64,000 bases of DNA from VMCP01 sp964527775 (lineage in GTDB: Bacteria > Bacteroidota > Bacteroidia > NS11-12g > UBA955): positions 62,001 through 126,000 of the forward strand of contig CAZGQS010000005.1 of NCBI GenBank assembly GCA_964527775.1. The letters are read 5' to 3'. The notes beneath the pieces were generated by a model. The model ran no database searches. It was not told where the DNA came from and saw only the letters and a list, made by a program, of their open reading frames with translations. Below are positions 17,983-26,096 of the stretch, one piece after another (position 1 is the stretch's first letter; every line of letters starts with the position of its first letter). The position numbers and the translations under genes were made by a program.

Positions 17983-17990
17983 TATCTTTG
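17983..17990 (+). promoter_or_regulatory. -7 element for the family 2 glycosyltransferase
   Basis: TATCTTTG matches TAnnTTTG and ends 12 bases before the ATG at 18003. It overlaps an in-frame TTG at 17988, which argues that the ATG is the real start. Confidence 0.5.
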
Positions 17991-18002
17991 CCATTGCACG
18001 AC

Positions 18003-18716
18003 ATGAAAACCTTATCTATCGTAATTCCGGTATACAACGAAGCAGCTACCATTCATTTGATTTTAAATAAGGTAGCAGAAGTGGAGTTGTTGGGCGGAAT
18101 GTCAAAAGAGGTAATTGTTGTTGATGATGCTTCAAAAGACGGTACTTGGAAGGTGCTGAACGAATATAAATCTCAACACCCAGAACAAAACTTGCAACTG
18201 TTTCAACATCCAGTAAATCAAGGCAAGGGAGCGGCATTGCATACCGGAATTCAAAAGGCAACTGGCGAGGTTACCGTCATTCAAGATGCAGATTTAGAAT
18301 ATGATCCGCATGAATTCAATTTGTTGTTAGATCCCATTTTTAGAGATGTTGCTGATGTGGTATATGGTTCTCGATTTATGGGCGGGAATCCACATAGGAT
18401 CTTATTTTTCTGGCATAGTATTGGAAACAAGTTCTTGACTTTTTTGAGTAACATGTTCACCAATCTAAACTTAACGGATATGGAAACCTGCTACAAAATG
18501 TTCAGAACCGATGTATTGCAGGGTTTAAAGCTGAAAGAAAAGAGATTTGGGTTTGAACCTGAGGTAACGGCAAAGATGGCACGTGTTCCAAAAATCAGAA
18601 TTTACGAAGTAGGAATTTCTTACTACGGAAGAACCTTTGAAGAAGGTAAGAAAATTGGCTGGAAAGACGGATTTAGGGCTATTTATTGTATTCTGAAGTA
18701 CAATCTTTTCGCTTAG
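18003..18716 (+). CDS. Glycosyltransferase family 2 (dolichol-phosphate-mannose synthase-like)
   Basis: 237 residues. The GT-A fold begins at once (TLSIVIPVYNEAATI), with the nucleotide-binding VVDDASKDGTW and the metal-binding VIQDADLEYDP. The C-terminal GFEPEVTAKMAR and YYGRTFEEGKKIGWKDG stretches are typical of the DPM1/polyprenyl-phosphate glycosyltransferase group. No membrane anchor is seen, so it is probably peripheral at the inner membrane, charging polyprenyl phosphate with a sugar. The last 38 bases overlap the convergent YCF48-like gene. Confidence 0.87.
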   Translation: MKTLSIVIPVYNEAATIHLILNKVAEVELLGGMSKEVIVVDDASKDGTWKVLNEYKSQHPEQNLQLFQHPVNQGKGAALHTGIQKATGEVTVIQDADLEYDPHEFNLLLDPIFRDVADVVYGSRFMGGNPHRILFFWHSIGNKFLTFLSNMFTNLNLTDMETCYKMFRTDVLQGLKLKEKRFGFEPEVTAKMARVPKIRIYEVGISYYGRTFEEGKKIGWKDGFRAIYCILKYNLFA

Positions 18717-19836
18717 TTGGGTAAAACAGTTTTTGTTTTCCTACGGCCCAAATGTAGTTATCTGATTTTTGAATGGCATTGCTAACAAGCATTTGTGATG
18801 GCAGTCCCGATTGTATTTTTGACGTTCCAACGGCTGCAAAAGTCTCAGGTCCAGTAGCCAGAATACCACTCACATAGCCTTTGTAATTCATGGGAATTAT
18901 TTTGTTATTTCGAGTTAATTTCCAAACGGTTATAGTATCTGAATCAGGGAATTGCCAATGTCCGCCGCCCAAGAAATACTCTTTTCGGAAGTCTTTCGCC
19001 CCTGATTTCTCACTGATTTCTGACATGGCATAAATACCCCAGCCACTGCCTTCTGGCAAAGGAATGTTAATGTTGGTGAGGTGTTCAGATATCAACACGA
19101 TTTCCTTGGAGGTGCTCAATTTCAATTTTAGAGAAACTCTCCTTGCCGATGCGCCCTTGGGTCCCCCGCCACCAATAAGTAATCCAACTTCAATATTTCC
19201 ATTCTTTAAAGTAAAATGCTCAATGTTCACCGAGCTGCCGCTTGCAGCATACATAGAACTTAATTTTGGGGAAATAGCATTCCATCTTCCGTTGGGTATT
19301 TTGATCCAATTTAGGCCCTTATTTAGACTCAAGTAGGCATATAGATGCTGGGAGTCAGTCTCAATGGGGTCTCCCAATAACACTCCATTTGACCCTTCAA
19401 AATCAATGGCATCAAAGAAAACACCTTTGCGAAAATCACTGTGAACAAGCGACCAATGAGAGCCGCCATCGCTGGTGCGAATTAAAACTCCCGAATCACC
19501 GGCGCTCATGGCGATGGCTTCATGAGGCCCCCACGCATGGATGTCTCGAAAATCTTTTCTATCATACCCTTTTGGTGAGCAGTTAAACCACGACATCGAA
19601 TCTCCAATTTTCCAAATTTGTCCCTTTGAGCCAGAGACCCAAACTACCGTGTCGGATATTACATGCAGTCCTCGATATGATTGTGCTTCCAGAAAATTGA
19701 AAATGGAAAGGCTAAATGCCAGAAAAAATGTGCCTTTCTTTAGGTGTGTGTCAATAAAACACTTACTAATACAAACTAATTGAATACGTGATATTTGGCT
19801 CAATGTTAAGTTTTTGAAAATATTGAAAATATTCAT
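18679..19836 (-). CDS. YCF48-like beta-propeller protein, probably secreted
   Basis: 385 residues. Repeated segments of the type VVWVSGSKGQIWK, GVLIRTSDGGSHW and LSLNKGLNWIKI mark YCF48/BNR-type propeller blades with Asp-box-like turns. The only ATG gives an unusually long N-region before the hydrophobic export segment (about 35-50, TFFLAFSLSIFNFLEAQ), so the start is uncertain or the true start is a non-ATG codon. There is no T9SS sorting domain. It probably acts in the periplasm or outside, with unknown function. Its 3' end overlaps the convergent glycosyltransferase by 38 bases. Confidence 0.72.
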   Translation of the reverse strand: MNIFNIFKNLTLSQISRIQLVCISKCFIDTHLKKGTFFLAFSLSIFNFLEAQSYRGLHVISDTVVWVSGSKGQIWKIGDSMSWFNCSPKGYDRKDFRDIHAWGPHEAIAMSAGDSGVLIRTSDGGSHWSLVHSDFRKGVFFDAIDFEGSNGVLLGDPIETDSQHLYAYLSLNKGLNWIKIPNGRWNAISPKLSSMYAASGSSVNIEHFTLKNGNIEVGLLIGGGGPKGASARRVSLKLKLSTSKEIVLISEHLTNINIPLPEGSGWGIYAMSEISEKSGAKDFRKEYFLGGGHWQFPDSDTITVWKLTRNNKIIPMNYKGYVSGILATGPETFAAVGTSKIQSGLPSQMLVSNAIQKSDNYIWAVGKQKLFYPTKRKDCTSEYNK

Positions 19837-19885
19837 TGTGATGTTGGTTGGAATTTAGTTATTTTGTTTTAAATTATATCTGCCT

Positions 19886-20647
19886 ATGGATGAAAAAAAT
19901 ACAAGCGTTTTATTTACAATCGACAAAAATCACCAATTAGAACCGGCTTTAACAGCAGCAAAATCCTTGGCAAGAAAAACTCAAGGTAAGTTAACTTATG
20001 TGCAAACCGATGATTCACTTGCTGTTGAACCGCAATTCGGAGCGTTTGAAGTTATTCGCACCTCAGGTACTCTGTGGAAGAGCATGTCCAAGATTTCGCA
20101 AGAACAAGGAGTGAAAATGGTTTTGATTTCAGCACCCCCTCAAAAAGGTGGAATTTTGGGTGGAGGTATGACGGCATTAATCAAGAGTTTTGACAAATGC
20201 CGAATCGTTTACCTTAATCAAAATCAAAATTGGGTAGAGCCGCGAAACATGTTGATGCCCATTGATGGAAATTCTGAAACCCGACAAAAGTTGTTCGCAA
20301 CTTCTGATTGGGCAAAGAATTATTACAGTTTGGTCACTGTTTTGGGAGTTTCCAATCCAAAGGACAAAGAAGATCAAAAGTATTCGCACATGTATGCACT
20401 TCAAGCGAAGATTTACATGGAAGAGCGCAAGATCAATGTGAAATTGGAGGAAGTTCAAAACAAAAGTTGTGCTGATGCCGTGCTTGCAAAATCCAATGAA
20501 TTACCCAATTGCTGGATAGCAGCGGTGAGTAACTCTGATGGGGCTTTTAAAACGAGTGCGTTTCAAACTGTGTGTGAACAAGCGAAAGTGCCTATCTTGA
20601 TATCTCCGTATCAAGAAGTGGTGGGTACTGGTTCAGTGGGGTACTGA
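19886..20647 (+). CDS. Universal-stress-protein-like protein
   Basis: 253 residues. The two halves each look like an alpha/beta USP fold. The first begins SVLFTIDKNHQLEPALTAAKSLA and the second begins NMLMPIDGNSETRQKLFATSDWA, ending in VPILISPYQE. The ATP-binding glycine motif of classical USPs (GxxGxxxxG) is not clear, although GGILGGGMT at about 91-99 could be its remnant. Function is unknown. It is divergent from the YCF48-like gene (49 bases between starts) and is followed by a decamer repeat and a terminator. Confidence 0.65.
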   Translation: MDEKNTSVLFTIDKNHQLEPALTAAKSLARKTQGKLTYVQTDDSLAVEPQFGAFEVIRTSGTLWKSMSKISQEQGVKMVLISAPPQKGGILGGGMTALIKSFDKCRIVYLNQNQNWVEPRNMLMPIDGNSETRQKLFATSDWAKNYYSLVTVLGVSNPKDKEDQKYSHMYALQAKIYMEERKINVKLEEVQNKSCADAVLAKSNELPNCWIAAVSNSDGAFKTSAFQTVCEQAKVPILISPYQEVVGTGSVGY

Positions 20648-20670
20648 TTCTTACTGATTTTTACTGATTC
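20641..20670. repeat. Three tandem 10-bp repeats over a stop codon
   Basis: Three consecutive copies of the decamer [GT]TACTGATT[CT] begin at 20641, 20651 and 20661. The first copy holds the TGA stop of the USP-like gene. Because 10 is not a multiple of 3, the three TGA triplets close all three forward frames. Confidence 0.9.
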
Positions 20671-20712
20671 TGCAAAAAAAAACGAGTGAGATTATTGTCG
20701 AAAAACACATTG

Positions 20713-20737
20713 GGGTCGCCAAAAGCGGCCCTTTTTT
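20713..20737 (+). terminator. Rho-independent terminator after the USP-like gene
   Basis: A 7-bp stem (GGGTCGC / GCGGCCC, one G-U pair) with a CAAAA loop is followed by six T, about 65 bases after the stop. It isolates the next gene, whose own promoter must lie in 20738-20784; no exact TAnnTTTG is visible there. Confidence 0.85.
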
Positions 20738-20784
20738 AATTCTACTGTTGCAGTATTGACGATAGTTAGCGAAATTGCAACGTT

Positions 20785-21564
20785 ATGCAGCCAATTCGTA
20801 CTGTTCAAGATTATTTATCGGCCGGAGAAACCCCTGAAATCTTATTTTGGGTGGGCTGTGCCGGAAGCTTTGATGAACGCGCCCAAAGGGTTAGTCGTGC
20901 ATTTTCAGAGATTCTGCAAAAAGCCGAAGTAAAATTTGCCATTCTAGGTGTTGAGGAAGGTTGTACCGGAGATCCTGCAAAACGTGCGGGAAATGAGTTT
21001 CTCTTCCAAATGCAAGCCATGCAAAATATAGAAGTTCTCAATGGCTATGGAATTCAACGAATTGTTACTGCTTGTCCGCATTGCTTCAATACCCTCAAGA
21101 ACGAATATCCATCCTTAGGGGGAAACTATCAAGTAGTTCACCACACCCAACTCATCAATGAGTTGCTCGAGTCTGGCAGGCTATCTATTGAAGGCGGACC
21201 TTACAAAGGGAAGAAAATCACCTATCACGATAGTTGTTATTTGGGACGTTCAAACGGTATCTACGAAGCTCCAAGAATGGTTATTGAACGATTGGATGCC
21301 GACTTGACCGAAATGAAACGTTGTAAAACTAATGGTTTGTGCTGCGGTGCTGGAGGGGCTCAAATGTTCAAAGAAGCTGAAAATGGAGATAAAGAGATCA
21401 ATGTTGAACGTGCCGAAGAAGCCTTGAACACTCAAGCTGAAATCATTGCCGTGAATTGTCCGTTCTGCATGACCATGATGAAAGACGGAACAAAACACTT
21501 CGAAAAGGAAGATCAAGTTGAAGTTCTTGATATTGCTGAATTGGTTCAGAAACATTTAAATTAA
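20785..21564 (+). CDS. Fe-S/CCG-domain protein (heterodisulfide reductase subunit B-like)
   Basis: 259 residues with two cysteine-rich CCG-type domains. Visible cysteine motifs are WVGCAGSFD, EEGCTGDP, ACPHCFN in the first half and HDSCYLGR, LCCGAGGAQ, NCPFCMTM in the second. The pattern is that of HdrB/GlpC/LutA-type subunits, which bind non-cubane or cubane Fe-S centres and pass electrons from a membrane ferredoxin-like partner. The usual 4Fe-4S ferredoxin partner is not adjacent. The next gene, 13 bases downstream, is a small conserved protein often found next to it in Bacteroidota. Confidence 0.85.
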   Translation: MQPIRTVQDYLSAGETPEILFWVGCAGSFDERAQRVSRAFSEILQKAEVKFAILGVEEGCTGDPAKRAGNEFLFQMQAMQNIEVLNGYGIQRIVTACPHCFNTLKNEYPSLGGNYQVVHHTQLINELLESGRLSIEGGPYKGKKITYHDSCYLGRSNGIYEAPRMVIERLDADLTEMKRCKTNGLCCGAGGAQMFKEAENGDKEINVERAEEALNTQAEIIAVNCPFCMTMMKDGTKHFEKEDQVEVLDIAELVQKHLN

Positions 21565-21577
21565 TACGGTTAATACG

Positions 21578-22063
21578 GTGCTTTTAGCTAATTTACCCGC
21601 CCACTCTCGAATTTGGTTTTTTGGTGCTCATCGAATTTTAAATGAGACAGAAATAGCGCTTTTACAAAACGCAATGTCGTCTTTTGTGGCTTCTTGGACA
21701 GCACATGGAGCGCAGCTCTCTGCTGATTTTTCCATTCAACATGAAGCCATCCTGATTGTTGGAGTCGATGAATCGGTTGCCCCGCCTACAGGTTGCAGTA
21801 TCGATAAGGTCTTTCAAGTACTCAAAGATTTTCAAAGCCAAACGGGTGTAGATTTCTTCCAAAGAACATTAATTTGGGAAGCATTCTGTAATACCACTGA
21901 GATTTATACCCTTGATACTGCCAAACAAGCACTTCAAGAAGGTCGACTCAAGAACAATACCTTGATTTTGAATCCGTTAATTACCCTTTTGAACCAAGCC
22001 AGAGAATCTATGTACGTTCCTCTGAATGAATCTTGGGCCGCTCCTAAACTTGGAATTCTATAA
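21578..22063 (+). CDS. Conserved Bacteroidota protein of unknown function
   Basis: 161 residues, GTG start. Recognisable conserved stretches are HSRIWFFGAHRILNETE, SWTAHGAQLSADF and PPTGCSIDKVF. From memory, relatives are often labelled ABC transporter ATPase in Bacteroidota genomes, but no Walker A, Walker B or ABC signature is present, so that name should not be used. It is soluble, with no signal peptide. It sits between the CCG protein (13 bases) and the MFS transporter (5 bases), so it is probably cotranscribed with the Fe-S protein. Confidence 0.7.
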   Translation: MLLANLPAHSRIWFFGAHRILNETEIALLQNAMSSFVASWTAHGAQLSADFSIQHEAILIVGVDESVAPPTGCSIDKVFQVLKDFQSQTGVDFFQRTLIWEAFCNTTEIYTLDTAKQALQEGRLKNNTLILNPLITLLNQARESMYVPLNESWAAPKLGIL

Positions 22064-22068
22064 ATACC

Positions 22069-23343
22069 ATGAAAGATCGCCGAATAGCCATACTGTTTTT
22101 AACCATTTTCATTGACCTATTGGGATTTGGAATTGTCATTCCCATTCTCCCCAACTTGGCCAAAGAATTGTCAATGGAATCGGGTACATCTATCAATCCC
22201 GACGTTGCAGTTGGACTCATCGCTGCGGTTTTTTCTATCATCCAGTTCATTTTTGCCCCTTTGTTTGGAAGTTTATCTGATAGAATTGGCCGACGACCCA
22301 TCATCTTGGGCTCGATCTTGGTCAATGCCTTCGGATATGTTTTATTTGGACTTTCACAGTCGTTTTGGGTTTTGATTCTCGCTAGAATTATTTCTGGATT
22401 TGGAAGTGCCAATATATCGGCGGCGCAAGCGTACATCGCAGACATCACCAGTTACGAAGATAGAGCCAAGAAAATGGGTATCATTGGTGCCGCTTTTGGA
22501 TTGGGATTTGTTTTTGGCCCTCCTCTCGGAGGATGGTTATACGGTTCTGAAACATTATTCGGTGTTGACGTCAAACAATTGTTTCATATTCATGAATCAG
22601 CCAATCATTCCCTTTTCATTGTAGGATTATTCACCGCATTGCTTTGTTTGCTGAATTTTGTTTTAGCTTGGAAGTTTCTTCCTGAAAGCAATACCCAAAA
22701 ATCCACCGTAAAAAGAAGTCCAACAGAAACCTTCACCGGAATGCTAGAAGCCCGGAAGATTCCTGTTATCAGCGAGCTCATGTTGATCAACTTCATTTAC
22801 ATCGCTGCATTTTCAATGATGCAAATCAATGCGAGCGTGCTTTGGAAAGAGAAATACGATTTGAACCCCGTTGCCATTGGAAATATTTTTGGTGTTATTG
22901 GCATTTTTAGCGCGGTAGTTCAAGGTGGCCTCATTGGCGTGTTTCAAAAGAAATTAGGACTTAGAAGAATGCTCATCTGGGGAGCACCCATTGCAGGAAT
23001 CGGACTTTCATTGATTCCGTTGCCTTCGAAGGAATGGTTTTACGCCGTTCAATTCTTTGCCATTTTTTGCTTGGCTTTGGCCAATGGTTTGTTGATGCCT
23101 GCCATCAATAGTTTGGTTTCATTAAATGCTCCGGCGAATGCTCAAGGACAAATGTTGGGCATTATGCAGTCATTGGGCTCATTGGCTAGAGCCGTGGGTC
23201 CTTTGCTTAGCGGGCTTCTATATGCTCAGTTTTATATGCTACCCTATTTGGCAGGCGGTATTTTGATGATGGTCAATTTTGGTTTAGCACTTATATTAGC
23301 CAAACAATTAAACCAATCACCGCAGCAAGTTGTCAAAGATTAA
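22069..23343 (+). CDS. MFS drug/metabolite exporter (TetA/DHA1-like)
   Basis: 424 residues with 12 predicted transmembrane helices. It opens with the DHA1/TCR pattern FIDLLGFGIVIPILPNLA. The MFS motif between helices 2 and 3 is GSLSDRIGRRPIIL, and the helix 5 motif C-like stretch is GFVFGPPLGGWLYG. It is probably a proton-driven exporter in the inner membrane; the substrate is not predictable. Its stop overlaps the start of the family 4 glycosyltransferase by 14 bases. Confidence 0.9.
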   Translation: MKDRRIAILFLTIFIDLLGFGIVIPILPNLAKELSMESGTSINPDVAVGLIAAVFSIIQFIFAPLFGSLSDRIGRRPIILGSILVNAFGYVLFGLSQSFWVLILARIISGFGSANISAAQAYIADITSYEDRAKKMGIIGAAFGLGFVFGPPLGGWLYGSETLFGVDVKQLFHIHESANHSLFIVGLFTALLCLLNFVLAWKFLPESNTQKSTVKRSPTETFTGMLEARKIPVISELMLINFIYIAAFSMMQINASVLWKEKYDLNPVAIGNIFGVIGIFSAVVQGGLIGVFQKKLGLRRMLIWGAPIAGIGLSLIPLPSKEWFYAVQFFAIFCLALANGLLMPAINSLVSLNAPANAQGQMLGIMQSLGSLARAVGPLLSGLLYAQFYMLPYLAGGILMMVNFGLALILAKQLNQSPQQVVKD

Positions 23344-24604
23344 AGTACTACATATCAATGCCTCATCGGAGGGTGGTGCTTCTGTGGTTGCTCAACGACT
23401 GAATGAAGGGTTGAATCGTTTTAGTCAAGAGGTTGAATCCAAACATTTGGTGTTTTCTGGTCAATCGAGCCAAGCACAAAGTGCTTCACCCTACATATTG
23501 TGGGCAGATAATCTAACCAAGAGAGGGTTTGCTTTCCTAAAACATGCATTGGATAAGCTCAGTTTCTTGCGATTGGAGGCATCAAAGAAGGTCAGATTTC
23601 AATTCAGTCATGCCAGCCAAGGAATTGACATCTCCAATCACGAATTGGTGCAATGGGCAGATATTATTCATTTACATTGGGTACATAAAGGATTCCAATC
23701 TTTTGAAACTTTAGAAAAGTTATTGTCAGTACCCCATAAAAAGTTTGTTTGGACCTGTCATGATTTGTGGCCTGTAACCGGAGGTTGTTATTATACCTGG
23801 GGATGCGAAAATCATCAAGTGGCCTGCGGTAACTGTAAGTATTTAAAACATCCAGCCCCGAATGATATTTCTAGTTCTTTACTTCAGCAAAAAATTAAAC
23901 TTTGGGGTAACAACCAAATCAAATTTGTGACACCCAGTAGTTGGCTTGCTCATCAAGCCAATTCTAGCGTTGTTATGAAGAATAATATTGAAATGTCCGT
24001 GATTCCCAATCCTATAGACTCTGAGAAGTTTCAACCTTTGGAAGAAGAAATGAGGCAGGAATTGAAGCAGAGCCATGGATTCGAGAAACCGTTGTTGATG
24101 TTTTCGGCAGCATATTTACAAAATCCCGCAAAGGGGTTTTCATTTTTTCTTGAGTTATGTAAAAGTCTGTGCCAAGAAAATATTGATTTTGAGGTTCTGA
24201 TTTTAGGAGACAACAAAAACGAGGAATTAGGGCCATTCCCCTTTAAGTTTACGCATTGGGGTTACGTTACTGACATGGACAGAGTGAAATTAGCCTTCCA
24301 ATTGAGCGATTTATATGTCATTACTTCGGTGCAAGACAACCTACCTACAACCATCATAGAAAGTTTATCTATGGGCACGCCGGCTGCAGGGTTTAGGGTA
24401 GGAGGCATACCTGAAATGATAGACGATGGCGTTAATGGTTTCTTGGTTGAATCGGGTGATGTTTCAACCCTTTCAAAAAAGGTGGGCGATTTCCTAAAAA
24501 ACAATCGGGCCGATTTTAGAAATCAAGCCCGACTGAAAACATTAAATACATACGATACAAAGGTGATAGTAAATCAAATCACCACGGTCTATAATGCTCT
24601 TTAA
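23330..24604 (+). CDS. Glycosyltransferase family 4
   Basis: 424 residues starting at TTG 23330 (MSKIKVLHINASSEGGASVVAQRL); no ATG is available near the conserved N-terminus. The GT-B fold has an N-terminal domain containing a cysteine-rich WTCHDLWPVTGGCYYTWGC segment. The C-terminal donor domain has PNPIDSEKFQP and the EX7E-like region TIIESLSMGTPAAGF. This resembles exopolysaccharide/LPS glycosyltransferases of the WcaC type. It overlaps the MFS gene by 14 bases and the convergent ftsZ by 4. Confidence 0.85.
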   Translation: MSKIKVLHINASSEGGASVVAQRLNEGLNRFSQEVESKHLVFSGQSSQAQSASPYILWADNLTKRGFAFLKHALDKLSFLRLEASKKVRFQFSHASQGIDISNHELVQWADIIHLHWVHKGFQSFETLEKLLSVPHKKFVWTCHDLWPVTGGCYYTWGCENHQVACGNCKYLKHPAPNDISSSLLQQKIKLWGNNQIKFVTPSSWLAHQANSSVVMKNNIEMSVIPNPIDSEKFQPLEEEMRQELKQSHGFEKPLLMFSAAYLQNPAKGFSFFLELCKSLCQENIDFEVLILGDNKNEELGPFPFKFTHWGYVTDMDRVKLAFQLSDLYVITSVQDNLPTTIIESLSMGTPAAGFRVGGIPEMIDDGVNGFLVESGDVSTLSKKVGDFLKNNRADFRNQARLKTLNTYDTKVIVNQITTVYNAL

Positions 24605-26085
24605 TCTACGTTGTCATGCAACATTCGGTTGGGTTGCACGGTGAAATTGTTCTCTTTAGATTGCGTTTCAGTGCCCTGAATGGTTAATCTGCTTACTTCT
24701 ACAGCGCTACTAGGAGGTGCCGAAACCAATTCTACGTTACGTCTCAAATACGCAGGTATATCCATGTCATTGTCGTGAATACTCGCTTTGTTTTCGCGAC
24801 TCAACGATTGTACGGCAGGCTGTTGGTAATTTAAGTGTAGCTGTGAATTGCGGTTGCTTTGTGTTTTAAAAAGATCTTCAAGGCTTGGAGTGGTGATGTT
24901 TTCTTTCAGGGTTACTGGCTTAGATTCCATAACAGGTTCTGTTTTGGCTGCCATTGGCTCTCTGATAGGTTCTCTCGCAGGCTCTCTAGATGGGGTTTCG
25001 AAACTAGCATCTTCAATTTCTAAAGGAAGATCTGTAGGTACAAAGGTTTGAGTTTGTGCAACTTCTTCTATAAGTTGGTCAGTATAAACTTCTTTTTGAA
25101 CGGCAGTTACTTCTTCAAATCCGGTTGCAATAACGGTCACACTGATTTTGTCTTCCAATGTTGGTTCAAGAGTAATACCCATTTTCAGCAATGCATTGTT
25201 ACCCGCTTCTTCTTGTAGGTAAGAAGTGATGATTCGGGTTTCCGACATAGTTGGTGCTTTGGTACCGTAGGTTAGGTTGATCAAAAGGTGTTTTGCACCC
25301 AAAATTCGGGTACTATCTAGCAATGGACTATTTAATGCAGCTCTAACAGCTAATTCCGCGCGATTTTCACCGGCAGCAGTTCCTGTACCCATTAAGGCCT
25401 GACCTGATCCCTGCATGGCGGTTTTAACGTCGTTGAAGTCAACGTTTAAGTGTCCGGTTTTGAAAATGATCTCTGCAATTCCTCTAGCGGCTGTGCAAAG
25501 TACATCGTCGGCTTTCGAAAATGCTTCTAAGAACGACAAATCGCCAAACATATCTACGATACGGTCATTGGAGATGGATATTAGAGCGTCTACATGAGGT
25601 TTTAAATCGGCAATACCCTGTTGGGCTTGTTTGATCCTCACTGGACCTTCATCTGAGAAAGGAATGGTCACAATACCAACCGTCAAAATGCCCATTTCTT
25701 TGGCGAATTTAGCAATGATGGGAACTGCCCCTGTACCTGTTCCACCGCCCATACCTGCAGTCAAGAAAATCATTCGGGTACCATCACCCAGCATTCGTTG
25801 AATATCGGCTTTGCTTTCTTCTGCAGCTTTTGCCCCCATATTGGGATCAGATCCAGCGCCAAGTCCCGCAGTAAGTTCATTACCCAATTGTATTTTATTG
25901 GGAACAGGACTATGTCTGAGTGCTTGGTTATCTGTATTACAGATGAAGAAATCTACGCCTTCAATACCTTCACGGTACATATGATTGACAGCGTTTCCTC
26001 CGCCGCCACCTACTCCAATGACTTTAATGATGTTATTCAATTTATTCGGTTGATTAGGTTCTGAATGAAAATCAGGTTGAAACAT
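24601..26085 (-). CDS. ftsZ: Cell division GTPase FtsZ
   Basis: 494 residues. The GTPase domain (about 18-330) has GVGGGGGNAVNHM, the tubulin signature GGGTGTGA and the T7-loop NVDFNDVKTAM. The linker (about 335-440) is long and contains three REP-x repeats. A C-terminal conserved peptide (DIPAYLRRN) for FtsA binding is followed by an extra tail of about 45 residues, as in other Bacteroidota. It polymerises into the division ring. It is last in the minus-strand dcw cluster, 11 bases after ftsA, and its 3' end overlaps the convergent glycosyltransferase by 4 bases. Confidence 0.97.
   Translation of the reverse strand: MFQPDFHSEPNQPNKLNNIIKVIGVGGGGGNAVNHMYREGIEGVDFFICNTDNQALRHSPVPNKIQLGNELTAGLGAGSDPNMGAKAAEESKADIQRMLGDGTRMIFLTAGMGGGTGTGAVPIIAKFAKEMGILTVGIVTIPFSDEGPVRIKQAQQGIADLKPHVDALISISNDRIVDMFGDLSFLEAFSKADDVLCTAARGIAEIIFKTGHLNVDFNDVKTAMQGSGQALMGTGTAAGENRAELAVRAALNSPLLDSTRILGAKHLLINLTYGTKAPTMSETRIITSYLQEEAGNNALLKMGITLEPTLEDKISVTVIATGFEEVTAVQKEVYTDQLIEEVAQTQTFVPTDLPLEIEDASFETPSREPAREPIREPMAAKTEPVMESKPVTLKENITTPSLEDLFKTQSNRNSQLHLNYQQPAVQSLSRENKASIHDNDMDIPAYLRRNVELVSAPPSSAVEVSRLTIQGTETQSKENNFTVQPNRMLHDNVD
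24956..24991. repeat. ftsZ: Three 12-bp tandem repeats in the ftsZ linker
   Basis: Three in-frame 12-base units (consensus GGYTCTCTNNNN on the plus strand) encode REP-S/A/I type tetrapeptides in the disordered FtsZ linker. This is a likely slippage-generated expansion. Confidence 0.8.
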
Positions 26086-26096
26086 GGTTTTAGATT

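Noticed and set aside
21578..22063. Annotation as an ABC transporter ATPase
   Set aside because: No Walker A, Walker B or LSGGQ motif is present in the 161 residues.
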